Assembly (NCBI GenBank): GCA_024762485.1
Contig: JANTHH010000136.1
Location: 1-7,524, forward strand
Reading direction: 5' to 3'
Source of the DNA: Chromatiales bacterium
GTDB taxonomy: Bacteria; Pseudomonadota; Gammaproteobacteria; Chromatiales; Chromatiaceae
DNA: 7,524 nt
Position 1 is the first letter of the stretch; each line of letters starts with the position of its first letter. The notes beneath the pieces were generated by a model, which had not been told where the DNA came from, did no database searches, and saw only the letters and a program-made list of their open reading frames with translations. The position numbers and the translations under genes were made by a program. This document shows positions 1-6,589 of the stretch, piece by piece.

Positions 1-42
1 GCCTTCATCGCGCTGATCGAACAGCACGCGGTGGTCGCATGA
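1..42 (+). CDS. 3' end of upstream gene, probably ABC transporter ATPase (YbhF-like)
   Basis: Frame 1 is open from the window edge and encodes the 13 C-terminal residues AFIALIEQHAVVA before TGA at 40-42. The stop overlaps the ATG of the next gene (ATGA at 39-42), so the two genes are translationally coupled. A hydrophobic 'FIALIE'-like tail is common at the C-terminus of ABC-2 ATPase subunits. In the E. coli ybh operon the ATPase gene ybhF lies directly upstream of ybhS, as would be the case here. The frame and stop are seen directly. The ATPase identity rests mainly on gene order and is inference, because no Walker or signature motif is inside the window. Confidence 0.6.
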   Translation, partial: AFIALIEQHAVVA

Positions 43-1172
43 TCGCCCCCGGCCGCGACAGCCGCCGACGCCTGCGCGGCATGGTGCGCAAGGAGTGGCT
101 GCAGATCCTGCGCGACCCGTCGAGCATCGCCATCGCCTTCGTGCTGCCGGTGGTGTTGCTGTTCCTGTTCGGCTATGGCGTGTCGCTGGACGCGCGCGAC
201 ATCCCGCTGGGTCTGGTGTTGGAGCAGCCCGATGCCAATGCCAGCTCGCTGGCCGGCGCCTTCGGCCGCTCGGACTATTTCAGGCCCCGGCAATACAACG
301 ATATCCAGCAGGCCGAGCAGGCGCTGGCGGCGCGCGAGATAGATGGCATCGTCTGGCTGCGCCATGACTTCAGCCGGCGGCTGCAACAGCGCGAGCCGGC
401 CGCCATCGCGGTGCGGGTCAACGGTGTCGACGCCAACCAGGGGCGCATCACCGCCGGCTATATCCAGGGGGTGTGGCTGAGCTGGCTGGAAAGCCATGCC
501 GCCGGGCACGGACGCAAGCTCGAGGCCCCGGTGCAGCTCGAACACCGCGTCTGGTTCAACCCGGCAGTGCTCAGCCGGCTGTTCCTGGTACCGGGACTGA
601 TCGCCATCATCATGACCCTGATCGGCTCGCTGCTCACCGCCATGGTGATCGCCCGCGAGTGGGAGCGCGGCACCATGGAGGCGATGATGGCCACGCCGTT
701 GCGCATCCCCGAGGTACTGGCGGGCAAGCTGATCCCTTATTTCATACTGGGCATGGGCGGCATGCTGTTCACCGTGGCGCTGGCCACCTGGTTGTTCGAG
801 GTGCCATTGCGCGGCTCGTTCTGGGTGCTGCTGGCAAGCGCCGCCCTGTTCATGCTGGTGGCGCTGGCGATGGGCCTGCTGATCTCCATCATCGCCAAGA
901 ACCAGTTCGTTGCCGGGCAACTCGCCATCATCACCACCTTCCTGCCGGCCTTCATCCTCTCCGGTTTCATCTTCGAGATCGCCTCGATGCCGGCACCGAT
1001 CCAGCTGATCACCCACCTGGTGCCGGCACGTTATTTCGTCGCCATCCTGCAGAGCCTGTTTCTCACCGGTGATGTCTGGCCGGTACTGTTGCCCAACCTC
1101 GGCGCCATGGCATTGATGCTGCTGATCTTCCTGCTGCTGATCCGCCGCCGCGCCCACAAACGACTGGAATGA
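39..1172 (+). CDS. ybhS: ABC-2 type transporter permease, YbhS-like
   Basis: Inner-membrane permease subunit of an ABC-2 exporter, 377 aa, the same length I recall for E. coli YbhS. One TM helix lies near the N-terminus (about 29-48), followed by a large periplasmic domain (about 50-180). A C-terminal bundle of five TM helices follows (about 183-204, 230-252, 258-283, 292-314, 347-369). Signatures shared with YbhS include KEWLQILRDPSS (18-29), FGYG (44-47), REWERGTMEA (206-215), KLIPYF (230-235), GLLIS (279-283), LSGFIF (307-312) and PARYFV (329-334). The protein should pair with the next gene's product and an upstream ATPase and membrane-fusion protein. In E. coli, YbhFSR is linked to drug and cation efflux, but the substrate here is not predictable. 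The ATG overlaps the previous stop and no strong Shine-Dalgarno is seen, which fits translational coupling. Confidence 0.93.
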   Translation: MIAPGRDSRRRLRGMVRKEWLQILRDPSSIAIAFVLPVVLLFLFGYGVSLDARDIPLGLVLEQPDANASSLAGAFGRSDYFRPRQYNDIQQAEQALAAREIDGIVWLRHDFSRRLQQREPAAIAVRVNGVDANQGRITAGYIQGVWLSWLESHAAGHGRKLEAPVQLEHRVWFNPAVLSRLFLVPGLIAIIMTLIGSLLTAMVIAREWERGTMEAMMATPLRIPEVLAGKLIPYFILGMGGMLFTVALATWLFEVPLRGSFWVLLASAALFMLVALAMGLLISIIAKNQFVAGQLAIITTFLPAFILSGFIFEIASMPAPIQLITHLVPARYFVAILQSLFLTGDVWPVLLPNLGAMALMLLIFLLLIRRRAHKRLE

Positions 1173-2284
1173 GCATGTTCTGGCACATCCTCGCACTCGC
1201 CAGGAAGGAATTCCTTGCCCTGCTGCGCGACCCGCGCAGCCGCCTGGTGCTGATCGGCCCGCCGATCGTGCAGTTGATGGTGTTCGGCTATGCCGCCACC
1301 TTCGACCTCAACGAGGTGCCGGTGGCGATCTACAGCAGTGACCGTGGCCAGGCCTCGCGCGACCTGCTGGCGAGACTGGAGGGTTCACCCGCCTTCCACA
1401 TCACCCACCATGTGGAAAAGACGGCCGACATCCGCGAACTGGTGGACAGCCGCCAGGTGATGCTGGTGCTGCGCATCGACGAGACCTTCAGCCGCGAGCT
1501 GGCCGCGGGCCGCAGCGCCCGTATCCAGGCCATCCTCGACGGGCGCAACTCCAACAGCGCACTGATCGCGCTGGGTTATCTGCGCAGCATCCTGCTCGCC
1601 TTCAACCAGGAACAGTCCCGTGCCCGCGGTGAGCTGGCGCTGCCGGCGGTGCTGGAGGTGCGCGCCTGGTATAACGAGAACCTGACCTCACGCTGGTTCA
1701 TCGTGCCCGGCATCGTCGGTCTGCTGACCCTGGTGGTGACGCTGCTGGTCACCGCCCTGTCGGTGGCCCGCGAGCGCGAGGCCGGCACCTTCGACCAGTT
1801 GCTGGTCACGCCGCTGCGGCCGGTGGAGATCCTCGTCGGCAAGTCGCTGCCCGGGCTGATCATCGGCCTGGTGGAGGCCAGCGTCATCATCCTCATCGCC
1901 ATGCTGTGGTTCGACATCCCGCTGCGCGGCAACGTCGGCGCGCTCTATCTCGGGCTGGGGCTGTTCATCCTCTCGGCGGTGGGTGTGGGGCTGATGATCT
2001 CATCCATCGCGGTGACCCAGCAGCAGGCGCTGCTCGGTGCCTTTCTGTTCCTGGTGCCGGCGGTGATCCTGTCGGGCTTCGCCACGCCCATCGCCAACAT
2101 GCCCGAGGTGGTGCAGTGGCTGAGCTATCTCGACCCGCTGCGCTACTTCCTCATCGTGGTGCGCGGGGTGTTCCTGGAGGGCGACAGCTACGGCCTGCTG
2201 ATCCACCAGTACTGGCCGATGGCGATCATCGGCCTGGTCTCGCTCAGCCTCGCCGGCTGGCTGTTCCGCCATCGGCTGTACTGA
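1169..2284 (+). CDS. ybhR: ABC-2 type transporter permease, YbhR-like
   Basis: Second permease subunit of the exporter, 371 aa, matching the YbhR side of the YbhS/YbhR pair. It has an N-terminal TM helix (about 26-45), a periplasmic domain (about 47-175) and five C-terminal TM helices (about 176-198, 229-248, 256-281, 289-306, 349-367). Diagnostic stretches are ILDGRNSNSA (122-131), WYN (167-169), SVAREREAGTFDQLLVTPL (198-216), TQQQA (283-287) and LSGF (301-304). The ATG shares an ATGA overlap (1169-1172) with the upstream stop. A second in-frame ATG lies two codons downstream (1175) and could also be used. It is paralogous to its neighbour, as expected for a heterodimeric ABC-2 permease. It is the last gene of the operon, since the next gene is convergent. 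The transported substrate is unknown. Confidence 0.93.
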   Translation: MSMFWHILALARKEFLALLRDPRSRLVLIGPPIVQLMVFGYAATFDLNEVPVAIYSSDRGQASRDLLARLEGSPAFHITHHVEKTADIRELVDSRQVMLVLRIDETFSRELAAGRSARIQAILDGRNSNSALIALGYLRSILLAFNQEQSRARGELALPAVLEVRAWYNENLTSRWFIVPGIVGLLTLVVTLLVTALSVAREREAGTFDQLLVTPLRPVEILVGKSLPGLIIGLVEASVIILIAMLWFDIPLRGNVGALYLGLGLFILSAVGVGLMISSIAVTQQQALLGAFLFLVPAVILSGFATPIANMPEVVQWLSYLDPLRYFLIVVRGVFLEGDSYGLLIHQYWPMAIIGLVSLSLAGWLFRHRLY

Positions 2285-2304
2285 ACCGGGTGCGCAGCAC
2301 CGGT
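2285..2304. terminator. hairpin between convergent genes, possible bidirectional terminator
   Basis: ACCGGGTGC (2285-2293) and GCACCGGT (2297-2304) form an 8-bp GC-rich stem with one bulged G and a 3-nt GCA loop. The stem starts one base after the YbhR-like stop and ends 7 nt before the receiver-gene stop on the other strand. There is no T-tract on either side, so this is not a canonical intrinsic terminator. It may block readthrough weakly or protect mRNA 3' ends. It is called on position and pairing only. Confidence 0.35.
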
Positions 2305-2311
2305 AGCCAGA

Positions 2312-2671
2312 CTAGGCAGGGGGCAGAAAGGCCTCGATCTGGTTCTCGAAGTCGGCACCGATCGGCTTGGCGATATGGGCGTCGCAGCCGGACTCGATGG
2401 CCTGTTCGCTGTCGGCACTCATGGCCGATGCGGTGACCGCAATGATGGTGCCGCTGTAGCCCTTCTCGCGCAGCTCGCGGGTCGCCTCATGGCCATCCTT
2501 GCGCGGCATGTGCATGTCCATCAAGACCAGGTCGTAGTCTCCCGCCAGCGCCTTTTCGACCGCCTCCACGCCGTCCTCGGCGGTGTCGACGTCATGATCA
2601 CGCATCGCCAGGCGCATGGAGATCATGCGCCGGATCATGTCATCGTCTTCAACCAGTAGTATCTTCGCCAT
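2312..2671 (-). CDS. stand-alone CheY-like response regulator receiver
   Basis: Single-domain receiver of 119 aa with no output domain, starting MAKILLVEDDD. The phosphorylation site is complete: acidic cluster E8-D10, phosphoacceptor D52 in LVLMDMHMP, switch residue T80 in AVTAS, and K102 in AKP. The ATG at 2671 was chosen because the receiver fold begins there and a purine-rich GAGAGAGGA precedes it, at tight spacing. The same frame is open upstream to 2920, but that extension lies inside the kinase gene in another frame and has no family resemblance. The start lies inside the 3' end of the kinase gene (23-nt overlap), so the two are co-transcribed and probably coupled. The kinase has no receiver of its own, so this protein is its likely partner, either as a phosphorelay intermediate or as an effector acting by protein contact. 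The pairing is inference. Confidence 0.93.
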   Translation of the reverse strand: MAKILLVEDDDMIRRMISMRLAMRDHDVDTAEDGVEAVEKALAGDYDLVLMDMHMPRKDGHEATRELREKGYSGTIIAVTASAMSADSEQAIESGCDAHIAKPIGADFENQIEAFLPPA

Positions 2672-4688
2672 CGTCCTCTCTCGGTTGTTGGCTGATGGTG
2701 AAACGGAATATGCTGCCGCGCCCGACCTCGCTGCTGACAGTGATCTCGCCGCCATGCAGCGCCACCAGCCGCTTGGTGATCGCAAGCCCGAGGCCGGTGC
2801 CACCGACCTTGCGGGTGCTGCTGCTGTCGATCTGCCGGAAGGGTTCGAAGATGCTCGACAGCTGGTCGGCCGGCATGCCGGCGCCACTGTCGACGACTTC
2901 GAACCAGGCCTCCGTCTCATCGCGGCCGCCGCGGATCACCACCTCGCCCTGCGAGGTGAATTTCAGTGCGTTGCCCACCAAGTTGATCATCACCTGGCGG
3001 AAGCGCCGCGGGTCGACGCGGAAGCCGAAGGGCTCGATCTCGGCACGCAGGCCGATGCCGCGGTCGGCCGCCTGGTGGGTGAACTTGCGCACGATCTCGT
3101 CCACCGCCTTGCCTGCATCGACATCTTCCAGTTGCAGCGCCAGCTGCCCGGCCTCGATCTTGGAGATGTCCAGCAGATCGTTTATCAGCTCGAGCAGGTG
3201 CTCGCCGGAGACGTTCATGTCCGCCACGATGCTGGCGATCACCTCCGGTGCAGGCATGCGTTCACGGTCCATCAGCAGCGGCATATAGCCGAGGATCACC
3301 GTCAACGGCGTGCGCAGCTCGTGGCTCATCATGTTGAGGAACGCGGATTTCTGGCGATTGGCCGCCTCCGCCTCCTCCTTGGCCCGCACCAGCGCCTGCT
3401 CCTGAGCCTTGCGTCGGGAGATGTCGCTGAGCACGCCGACATAGATCTTCTCGCCTTCGACCTCACCCTCGCCGACGGACAGGTGTGCCGGGAAGCTGTC
3501 GCCGTTTTTTCGCTTTGCCATCACATCACGACCGAGTCCGATGATGCGCCGCTCGCCACTCTGGTGATAATGCGCCAGATAGCCATCATGGGCCGAATGA
3601 TACGGTTCGGGCATGAGGATATTGACGTTGTGGCCAACAACCTCTGCCTCGCCGTAACCGAACATGCGCTCGGCCGCCGGGTTGAATGAGCGGACAACGC
3701 CACGTTCATCGATGGTGATGACCGCATCCGCCGCCTCCGTGACGATGATGCGGCTGCGCTCCTCGCTCGCCCTCAGTTCATGGGTGCGCTGTGCAACGAG
3801 TCGCTCGACCTGGCGGGCACGCTGCTGCAAGGTCCGCAGGTGCAGGGTCAGCGCCACGGTCAACAGCAGCCCCAGCGCAAAGACGATATGGGGTATCCAG
3901 GTACGATAACGCGCCACATACTCCGGCATGGCGACGCTGGTGATCAGCCACTGGCGGCTGCCGACGCTCAGGCTCCGCTGTTGCCGCCAGCGCACCCGGT
4001 CTGCGTCAGCCATGCCATAGACCAGTCGCGGCCCACCCGCTGACCCGGCGTCATAGACACCTATCTGCAGCCCCTCGAGCTCCTTCTGCAACGGCTCGAC
4101 CGCGCGTCTGAACAGCATGATCAGATCGAACAGGCCGACCACATAGCCACGCGGCAGATGGCCATCCGGCCCCTGCCCGTCTGCTGCATCATTGAGCGGC
4201 AACACTGCCAGCACCACGCTGGGCGGCTGGCCGGGAACAACATCCGGCGCCGCAACCGGGGTGTCGCTGGTCTGCGCCTGTTGCAGCAATGCCCGGGTTG
4301 CCGGGCTCGCCATCAGGTCCAGCCCCTCCAGTCCGGGTGGATTGATCAGCCGCAGGGGAAACCGCACCTCCCCCTGCGTCTGCTCACGGCCGGCCCAGCC
4401 GAGGCCCTTGATCTCCGGGTGGCTGGCGATATCGCCCTCGGAAAACAGACGGAAGTGTTCGCTGTCGATATCCGGGTAGGCGATCAGCAGTGACCGTGTA
4501 TCGAGGAGGATCTGGCGGGCGATCTCCTGTTGCTGGCGTATCCGGTCAACCACGGAATCGGTGACGCGCTGCTGCTGCAGGGCGATCGCCCGCTCATCCT
4601 GGTTGCGCGCCAGCCACAGCCCAGCCGACGACAAGGCGATGCCCGCCACCAGCACAATGTAGACCGCCGACAGGTTTACCCGCATCAT
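2649..4688 (-). CDS. membrane histidine kinase, CHASE-PAS(FixL-like)-HisKA-HATPase
   Basis: Sensor kinase of 679 aa. TM1 spans about 8-27. A periplasmic CHASE domain follows (about 60-205; GLGWAGR 95-101, GLDLMASPATR 122-132, GYVVGLF 181-187). TM2 spans about 264-284, then a coiled linker (about 285-310) leads to a PAS domain (about 306-430). HisKA carries phosphoacceptor H456 in MMSHELRTPL. The HATPase has an N-box at 569-577 with N573, G1 DSGAG at 600-604, an F-box at 614-617 and G2 GGTGLGLA at 629-636. All catalytic motifs look intact. The PAS resembles FixL and keeps H367 and R387, the positions of the FixL proximal heme ligand and regulatory arginine. There is no attached receiver; a stand-alone receiver gene overlaps the 3' end. 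The start is ATG at 4688, with a second ATG next to it and a poor Shine-Dalgarno. The gene lies 46 nt downstream of the diguanylate cyclase stop, probably in the same transcript. Ligand and gas specificity are inference. Confidence 0.93.
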   Translation of the reverse strand: MMRVNLSAVYIVLVAGIALSSAGLWLARNQDERAIALQQQRVTDSVVDRIRQQQEIARQILLDTRSLLIAYPDIDSEHFRLFSEGDIASHPEIKGLGWAGREQTQGEVRFPLRLINPPGLEGLDLMASPATRALLQQAQTSDTPVAAPDVVPGQPPSVVLAVLPLNDAADGQGPDGHLPRGYVVGLFDLIMLFRRAVEPLQKELEGLQIGVYDAGSAGGPRLVYGMADADRVRWRQQRSLSVGSRQWLITSVAMPEYVARYRTWIPHIVFALGLLLTVALTLHLRTLQQRARQVERLVAQRTHELRASEERSRIIVTEAADAVITIDERGVVRSFNPAAERMFGYGEAEVVGHNVNILMPEPYHSAHDGYLAHYHQSGERRIIGLGRDVMAKRKNGDSFPAHLSVGEGEVEGEKIYVGVLSDISRRKAQEQALVRAKEEAEAANRQKSAFLNMMSHELRTPLTVILGYMPLLMDRERMPAPEVIASIVADMNVSGEHLLELINDLLDISKIEAGQLALQLEDVDAGKAVDEIVRKFTHQAADRGIGLRAEIEPFGFRVDPRRFRQVMINLVGNALKFTSQGEVVIRGGRDETEAWFEVVDSGAGMPADQLSSIFEPFRQIDSSSTRKVGGTGLGLAITKRLVALHGGEITVSSEVGRGSIFRFTISQQPREDDGEDTTG

Positions 4689-4735
4689 GCGCGTTGCCCG
4701 AAGGGTGGTGACGGCTGCCTGATCCGTTGCGTCAT
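4685..4735 (-). other. 16-codon ORF bridging two genes, possible coupling peptide
   Basis: ATG at 4735 overlaps the diguanylate cyclase stop (TGATGA), and the TGA at 4687-4685 overlaps the kinase ATG (ATGA). The frame encodes MTQRIRQPSPPFGQRA. It has no recognisable family and only a weak ribosome site, so it may be chance. The overlap at both ends suggests terminating ribosomes could pass through it to reach the kinase start, which has no good Shine-Dalgarno. Translation is not established. Confidence 0.2.
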
Positions 4736-4751
4736 CAACCGGTCACCACCC
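4703..4751 (-). repeat. 10-bp perfect inverted repeat at the cyclase-kinase junction
   Basis: GGGTGGTGAC (4703-4712) and GTCACCACCC (4742-4751) are exact reverse complements separated by 29 nt. In the minus-strand transcript the stem would enclose the cyclase's tandem TGA stops and end 14 nt before the kinase ATG. There is no U-tract, so a processing, stability or translation-control hairpin fits better than a terminator. Structure is predicted from pairing only. Confidence 0.4.
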
Positions 4752-6390
4752 GGTTGCGACCCGTGTGCTTGGCCTCATAAAGGGCTTCATCCGCCCGTTT
4801 GATCAGCAGGTCCGTGGTATCACTGGCCACCGCCTCGGTCACCCCGGCGCTGAAACTGCACTTGAATTCGCCAGCATCGGCACTGTGGATTAGACCGGCA
4901 AAATGGTTGCGCAGCTTGTCCACCACCGCGGCGGCTGCGCTGACGTGTGTGTCCGGCATGATCAGGCAGAACTCCTCGCCGCCATAACGGCCGACCGCGT
5001 CGACACTGCGCAGCCGTTCACGCAGCAGGCGGGCCAATTGACGCAGCACCCGGTCACCGACCGGATGGCCATAACTGTCGTTGACCTGCTTGAAATGGTC
5101 GATGTCGAGCATGGCCACGCTCAACGGTTGTCCGGTGCGCTGCATCCGGTGCAGCGCATCCCCCAGCTGGTACTTCAGGGTACCGTGATTGAGCAACCCC
5201 GTGAGGCTGTCCCGGTACATCAAAGAACCCAGCTCGCGGGCGCGCTCCACCCTCAGCGCCACGATCGTTGCCAGGTACTTGTCGTCGACCGGTTTCTGCA
5301 GGAACTCGTCTCCCTGGCGCATCGCCTCCAGCTGCAGGGTCTTATCCTGCTCGGCAGAGAGGAAGATGATCGGCACGCTGAACAGATCGGGGTTCTGGCG
5401 GATCACCTTCGCCACATCCATACCCGAGACGCTCGGCATGTGCAGGTCGAGCAGCACCAGTTCGGGCTTGAAACCGGCCAGGGCCGGCAGGATATCCTCC
5501 GGCCGGGTCAGCGCCTCCACCTGCATCCCCGCATCACGCAGGACGTGGGCGTAGTAGTCCACCAGCGAACGCATGTCATCGACCAGCAGCACCCGGTAGG
5601 GTTCCGCATGCTGCGGTTTCAGCAGCGCCTCGAGCTGGCTGAAGAAAACATTCAGATCGAGCGGCTTGGCCAGATAGGCATCACCGCCGGCGCGCGCCGC
5701 CGCAAGGCGGGCCTCCCAGTCGCCCCGGGAGGAGATGAACATCACCGGCATCCGTGCCGCGCCGAGCCCGTGCATATGGGCGACCAGTTCGGCGCCGGCG
5801 AGGTGGCCTTCGGGCAGCACCACATCGACCACCAGTGCATCCGGTGGGCACTGCTGTATCGCCGATTCCGCTGCCTGGCGGTCCTTGAACAGCTGCACCC
5901 GATACCCCAGGTGCTGCAGCTGGTTCGACAGCAACTGGCCAAGCGTCGGATCATCTTCTACCAGGTAGATGAGGCACGCCTGGCCATTCGCCCAGACTGG
6001 CGCCGTATCCTGGGCAGACGCTGCGGGCGCCAGTGAGCCGGCCGTGTCGGGGCCTGACCTGGCAAGCCGCTGCATCTCCGTAACATCCTCAAGCAGTTGT
6101 TGCCGTTGCTCGTCCACCATTTGGGTGCCGGCATCGATGATCCTGGTGAGTCGCTGCTCCAGCCGCTGCGCGGTCTCGCCCAAGGCCTTGAAACCGAAAC
6201 TCTCGGCCGAACCACTGAGCGAGTGCACCTGGCGGAACAACACATCGGCATCAAGGTGTTCCTCGGTATTGCACACGCGCTGCGCGATCTCCCGCAGGCG
6301 CTGGGCCAGCCCGTCGGCGAACTCCGCCTCCAGCTGTCGTAATTGTTGTTGATCCTCGACTGTCACCAACGCAGCCCTCAGCCTTCCCAT
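4735..6390 (-). CDS. Hpt-REC-REC-GGDEF diguanylate cyclase
   Basis: Predicted cytosolic cyclase making c-di-GMP from two GTP. Numbering is from the earliest start, GTG at 6444 (569 aa); subtract 18 for the ATG at 6390 used here (551 aa). The Hpt domain (about 30-125) has H74 in RQVHSLSGSAESFGF. An Ala/Pro/Ser linker covers about 130-154. REC1 (about 157-276) has E163-D165, D207, S238 and K260. REC2 (about 283-400) has D289-D290, D333, S363 and K384. GGDEF (about 405-569) has metal-site DIDHF at 447-451, active-site GGEEF at 488-492, and inhibitory RxxD R479-D482 five residues upstream. No site is degenerate. The start is uncertain. The 6444 extension contains a run of codons with A/T third bases unlike the rest of the gene. 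GTG at 6366 has GAGGG 8 nt upstream and would also keep the whole Hpt. The gene ends in tandem TGA stops, 46 nt before the kinase gene. The Hpt suggests input from a phosphorelay, with the downstream kinase and receiver as candidate donors. Confidence 0.93.
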   Translation of the reverse strand: MGRLRAALVTVEDQQQLRQLEAEFADGLAQRLREIAQRVCNTEEHLDADVLFRQVHSLSGSAESFGFKALGETAQRLEQRLTRIIDAGTQMVDEQRQQLLEDVTEMQRLARSGPDTAGSLAPAASAQDTAPVWANGQACLIYLVEDDPTLGQLLSNQLQHLGYRVQLFKDRQAAESAIQQCPPDALVVDVVLPEGHLAGAELVAHMHGLGAARMPVMFISSRGDWEARLAAARAGGDAYLAKPLDLNVFFSQLEALLKPQHAEPYRVLLVDDMRSLVDYYAHVLRDAGMQVEALTRPEDILPALAGFKPELVLLDLHMPSVSGMDVAKVIRQNPDLFSVPIIFLSAEQDKTLQLEAMRQGDEFLQKPVDDKYLATIVALRVERARELGSLMYRDSLTGLLNHGTLKYQLGDALHRMQRTGQPLSVAMLDIDHFKQVNDSYGHPVGDRVLRQLARLLRERLRSVDAVGRYGGEEFCLIMPDTHVSAAAAVVDKLRNHFAGLIHSADAGEFKCSFSAGVTEAVASDTTDLLIKRADEALYEAKHTGRNRVVTG

Positions 6391-6589
6391 GTCGGCGGAC
6401 CAGGAGGCCCGCTTTGAAATACCATGTTCACAGTAGTTCACCACCCCAAATCACGCAAACCGTCGGCCTATCAAGCCACACACGGCACAAAAACCCATGG
6501 CAAACGACTTTAATTCTCCAGCCGCCTAGGCAATTTAGGATGCAGCTATTAGAGTTAGACGAGGCCTCGCAAGGATTCGTCTACCCCAC
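6391..6589. promoter_or_regulatory. divergent intergenic region between two GGDEF genes
   Basis: About 200 bp separates the two divergent signalling genes, and it is visibly more AT-rich than the flanking genes. It must carry the promoter of the rightward gene and probably that of the leftward operon. A -10-like TTTAAT lies at 6509-6514 (+), but no convincing -35 matches it. On the minus strand TTGATA (a -35-like hexamer) has no good -10 partner. Palindromes GCCTAGGC (6524-6531) and CGAGGCCTCG (6560-6569), and a GTTCAC direct repeat with 10-bp period (6426-6431 and 6436-6441), could be operator elements. No named regulator site was recognised. If the cyclase starts at 6444, the left part of this region is coding. 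Confidence 0.5.
6557..6582 (+). promoter_or_regulatory. 5' UTR hairpin overlapping the only Shine-Dalgarno-like site
   Basis: AGACGA (6557-6562) pairs with TCGTCT (6577-6582), with a further inner CCT/AGG pairing (6565-6567 and 6572-6574) around a CGCA loop. The only Shine-Dalgarno-like motif before the ATG at 6590 is AAGGA at 6571-6575, which lies in this structure and is 14 nt from the start. A competing 10-bp palindrome (6560-6569) would leave AAGGA free. Translational control is possible but inferred only from pairing. Confidence 0.3.

Noticed and set aside
473..1072. 199-codon + strand ORF in another frame of the first permease gene
   Set aside because: Overlaps a well-supported YbhS-like gene. 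The product is His/Arg/Ala-rich with no membrane segments or known motif.
1906..2436. 176-codon + strand ORF across the convergent junction
   Set aside because: Out of frame with the YbhR-like gene and antisense to the receiver gene. The composition is that of a frameshifted GC-rich sequence.
2672..2920. N-terminal extension of the receiver gene
   Set aside because: The frame is open, but this part lies inside the kinase HATPase in another frame and is Arg/Ser/Ala-rich with no domain. The receiver fold begins exactly at the ATG at 2671.
2616..3689. 357-codon + strand ORF
   Set aside because: Antisense to the kinase gene, whose frame carries a complete CHASE-PAS-HisKA-HATPase set. The antisense product has no recognisable motif and is His/Ala/Asp-rich, as expected for the shadow of a GC-rich gene.
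4903..6036. 377-codon + strand ORF
   Set aside because: Antisense to the Hpt-REC-REC-GGDEF gene. It is rich in His, Gln and Arg, has no domain, and covers the catalytic parts of the real gene.
6391..6589. Sigma-54 or CRP-type site in the divergent region
   Set aside because: A TGGCA-like stretch near 6498 lacks the required -12 GC, and a TGTGA on the minus strand lacks a matching half-site.
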